A stretch of DNA of 64,000 nt from Allotamlana fucoidanivorans (GTDB lineage: Bacteria > Bacteroidota > Bacteroidia > Flavobacteriales > Flavobacteriaceae): NCBI RefSeq assembly GCF_045788535.1, contig NZ_CP074074.1:1798001-1862000 (forward strand). The letters are read 5' to 3'. The position numbers and the translations under genes are program-made. This document shows, piece by piece, positions 62,359 to 64,000 of the stretch. Below the pieces are notes generated by a model. That model was not told where the DNA came from and made no database searches. It saw only the letters and a list, made by a program, of their open reading frames with translations. Position 1 is the stretch's first letter. Each line of letters starts with the position of its first letter.

Positions 62359-62979
62359 ATGTTTACAGAGAATCAAATACAAGAGTTAAACAAAGCGTTT
62401 AAAGAGGCGACGCCGAAATCAATTGTAGAAAAAGCACTTGAGTTAAGTCAAAAAGCGGTGGTGACTACTAATTTTAGGCCGTATGAAGCGGCAATATTGC
62501 ATGCTGTAACTCAGGTAGAAGCAACGTTGCCAGTCGTGTGGTGTGATACAGGATATAATACACCACAAACATACAGGCATGCAGAGCAGGTGATAAAAGA
62601 TTTAAATCTAAATGTGTTTTTGTATGTCCCAAAGCAAACTTCGGCGCATAGAGATGTAGTATTGGGAATACCTGCTGTTGATGATCCTGAACATGCTTTG
62701 TTTACTGAGCAGGTGAAGCTAGAGCCTTTTAAAAGAGCTATGGATGAGCATAAACCTAAAGTTTGGTTTACAAATTTACGTCAGGGGCAAACCGCATTTA
62801 GAGATAGCATAGGGATTTTTAGTTTAAGTAAAGATGGTGTTTTAAAGGTAAGTCCGTTTTACTTTTGGTCTGATGAGAAATTAGATGGGTATTTAAAAGA
62901 GAATAGCCTTCCTAATGAGTTTAAATATTTTGATCCAACCAAAGCATTAGCAAATAGAGAGTGTGGTTTACACGCCTAA
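62359..62979 (+). CDS. cysH: Phosphoadenylyl-sulfate reductase
   Basis: CysH reduces activated sulfate (PAPS or APS) to sulfite using thioredoxin. The 206-residue protein has the P-loop-like region and the C-terminal catalytic motif RECGLH, with C202. The paired cysteines that hold the [4Fe-4S] cluster in APS reductases are not seen; only one other cysteine (VVWCDTG) is present. A PAPS-type enzyme is therefore favoured. It is short compared with the usual 230-250 residues. Confidence 0.87.
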   Translation: MFTENQIQELNKAFKEATPKSIVEKALELSQKAVVTTNFRPYEAAILHAVTQVEATLPVVWCDTGYNTPQTYRHAEQVIKDLNLNVFLYVPKQTSAHRDVVLGIPAVDDPEHALFTEQVKLEPFKRAMDEHKPKVWFTNLRQGQTAFRDSIGIFSLSKDGVLKVSPFYFWSDEKLDGYLKENSLPNEFKYFDPTKALANRECGLHA

Positions 62980-63021
62980 TCAATAAAAAATAGTTCCGCG
63001 AAAGCGAATTGAAACACAATT

Positions 63022-63927
63022 ATGAATAAAGATACATCACATATCAACTCGTTAGAAAATGAAGCGATATACATTATGAGAGAAGTTGCAGCGCAATTTG
63101 AAAAACCTGTGTTGTTATTTTCAGGAGGAAAAGATTCAATTACTTTGGTAAGATTGGCTGTAAAAGCATTTTATCCAGCAAAAGTGCCATTCCCTTTAAT
63201 GCATATCGATACAGGACATAATTTTCCTGAAACCATAGAATTTAGAGACCGATTGGTTGAAGAGTTAGGTTTAGAATTAATTGTAAGAAATGTGCAAGAT
63301 TCTATAGACCAAGGTAAGGTAAAAGAAGAATCAGGAAGGTATGCTAGTAGAAATATGTTACAAACTACAACACTTCTTGATGCTATTGAAGAGTTTAAGT
63401 TTGATGCTTGTATTGGTGGTGCACGTCGTGATGAAGAAAAGGCTAGAGCTAAAGAGCGTATTTTTTCTGTACGTGATGATTTTGGTCAATGGGATGAAAA
63501 AAATCAGCGCCCAGAGTTGTTTGATATGTTGAATGGAGAGATAGAGCATGGGCAAAATGTTCGTGTGTTTCCAATTTCAAATTGGACCGAGTTAGATGTA
63601 TGGTCTTATATAGAGAAAGAAAACATTGAAATTCCTTCTATATATTTTGCACATAAACGTAAAGTATTCTTAAGAGATGGTATGATTTGGTCGGCGGAAG
63701 ATGATGTGGTTTATAGAGATGATCATGAAGAGGTTATTGAAGAAATGGTGCGTTTTAGAACGGTAGGGGATATGAGTTGTACAGCAGCGGTGTTGTCAGA
63801 AGCGTCTACTATTGATAAGGTAGTTGAAGAGATTAGAGAATCGACTATTTCAGAGCGTGGCGCACGTATAGATGATAAACGCTCTGAAGCAGCTATGGAA
63901 AAACGTAAACAACAAGGGTATTTTTAA
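63022..63927 (+). CDS. cysD: Sulfate adenylyltransferase subunit 2
   Basis: CysD makes adenylyl sulfate together with the GTPase CysN. The PP-loop VLLFSGGKDSITLVRLA lies at about 30-46, and CIGGARRDEEKARAKERIFS near 132-151 is the family signature. The 301 residues are complete and end RKQQGYF. cysN is expected immediately to the right, outside the window. The 73 bases left after the stop hold only the start of an AT-rich gap. Confidence 0.96.
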   Translation: MNKDTSHINSLENEAIYIMREVAAQFEKPVLLFSGGKDSITLVRLAVKAFYPAKVPFPLMHIDTGHNFPETIEFRDRLVEELGLELIVRNVQDSIDQGKVKEESGRYASRNMLQTTTLLDAIEEFKFDACIGGARRDEEKARAKERIFSVRDDFGQWDEKNQRPELFDMLNGEIEHGQNVRVFPISNWTELDVWSYIEKENIEIPSIYFAHKRKVFLRDGMIWSAEDDVVYRDDHEEVIEEMVRFRTVGDMSCTAAVLSEASTIDKVVEEIRESTISERGARIDDKRSEAAMEKRKQQGYF

Positions 63928-64000
63928 AATGGTTAATGGTTGTTAGTTATCTATTAAAGGTAATTTAAATAAGCAAACATTTTCAAAAAAATAAATTATA

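Noticed and set aside
1..64000. Possible CRISPR array, prophage, toxin-antitoxin pair, tRNA or rRNA.
   Set aside because: No regularly spaced repeats, phage structural genes, small paired genes of known type or cloverleaf-like sequences were recognised in any gap. This was a reading by eye, not a model search.

Overview
The window comes from the chromosome of a member of the Bacteroidetes, most likely a marine flavobacterium. The evidence is low GC content, promoters of the TTTG / TAnnTTTG type, an ArgF' transcarbamylase of the acetyl/succinyl-ornithine type, class II IlvC, a TMEM220-family protein, a cysteine operon with DUF2061, and agar-type glycoside hydrolases (GH50, GH16). No genus can be named from the sequence alone. 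No tRNA, rRNA or CRISPR array was found.

Layout. 0-4.1 kb: the tail of an unidentified gene, a TolC-like outer-membrane channel and a secreted GH2 enzyme. 4.4-5.8 kb: metK on the minus strand behind a SAM-II-type riboswitch. 5.8-13 kb: a branched-chain amino acid operon ilvD-ilvB-ilvN-ilvC-ilvA, preceded by a 19-codon Ile/Val-rich leader peptide and a textbook attenuator. 13-18.9 kb: GapN-type aldehyde dehydrogenase, azurin, a TonB-dependent receptor and a small membrane protein. 18.9-35 kb: two facing catabolic clusters around an AraC regulator. They hold two GMC dehydrogenase / subunit-3 pairs, two DUF1080 proteins, three TIM-barrel isomerases, ThuA, two Gfo/Idh/MocA oxidoreductases and an MFS transporter. 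This set fits oxidative (3-keto) breakdown of glycosides. The left cluster is decaying: one isomerase is split by an IS30-family element and one dehydrogenase subunit carries a one-base frameshift.

35-46.4 kb: an eleven-gene arginine/proline operon (GNAT-argG-argC-proC-argD-proA-proB-argF'-argB-argE-argH) whose 566-base upstream region contains two separate arginine-rich mini-ORFs, which look like leader peptides. 46.4-51 kb: an esterase-like hydrolase, a GH50 and a GH16 enzyme. 51-53.5 kb: leuA-leuB on the minus strand. 53.6-55.2 kb: a helical-repeat protein of unknown function. 55.2-61.9 kb: a SAM-I riboswitch followed by metY, a MetX-aspartokinase-homoserine dehydrogenase fusion, metZ and an Rrf2 regulator. 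62-64 kb: DUF2061-cysH-cysD, with a strong promoter and an operator-like dyad at the expected transcription start.

How the genes work together. Most of the window is amino-acid biosynthesis: Ile/Val/Leu, Arg/Pro, Thr/Met and sulfate assimilation to Cys. Four different RNA-level controls lie in front of these operons: a SAM-II riboswitch, a SAM-I riboswitch, an ilv attenuator and the arginine-rich mini-ORFs. The strongest candidates for undescribed biology are the ilv attenuator and the double arginine leader, because ribosome-mediated attenuation is poorly documented in this phylum.
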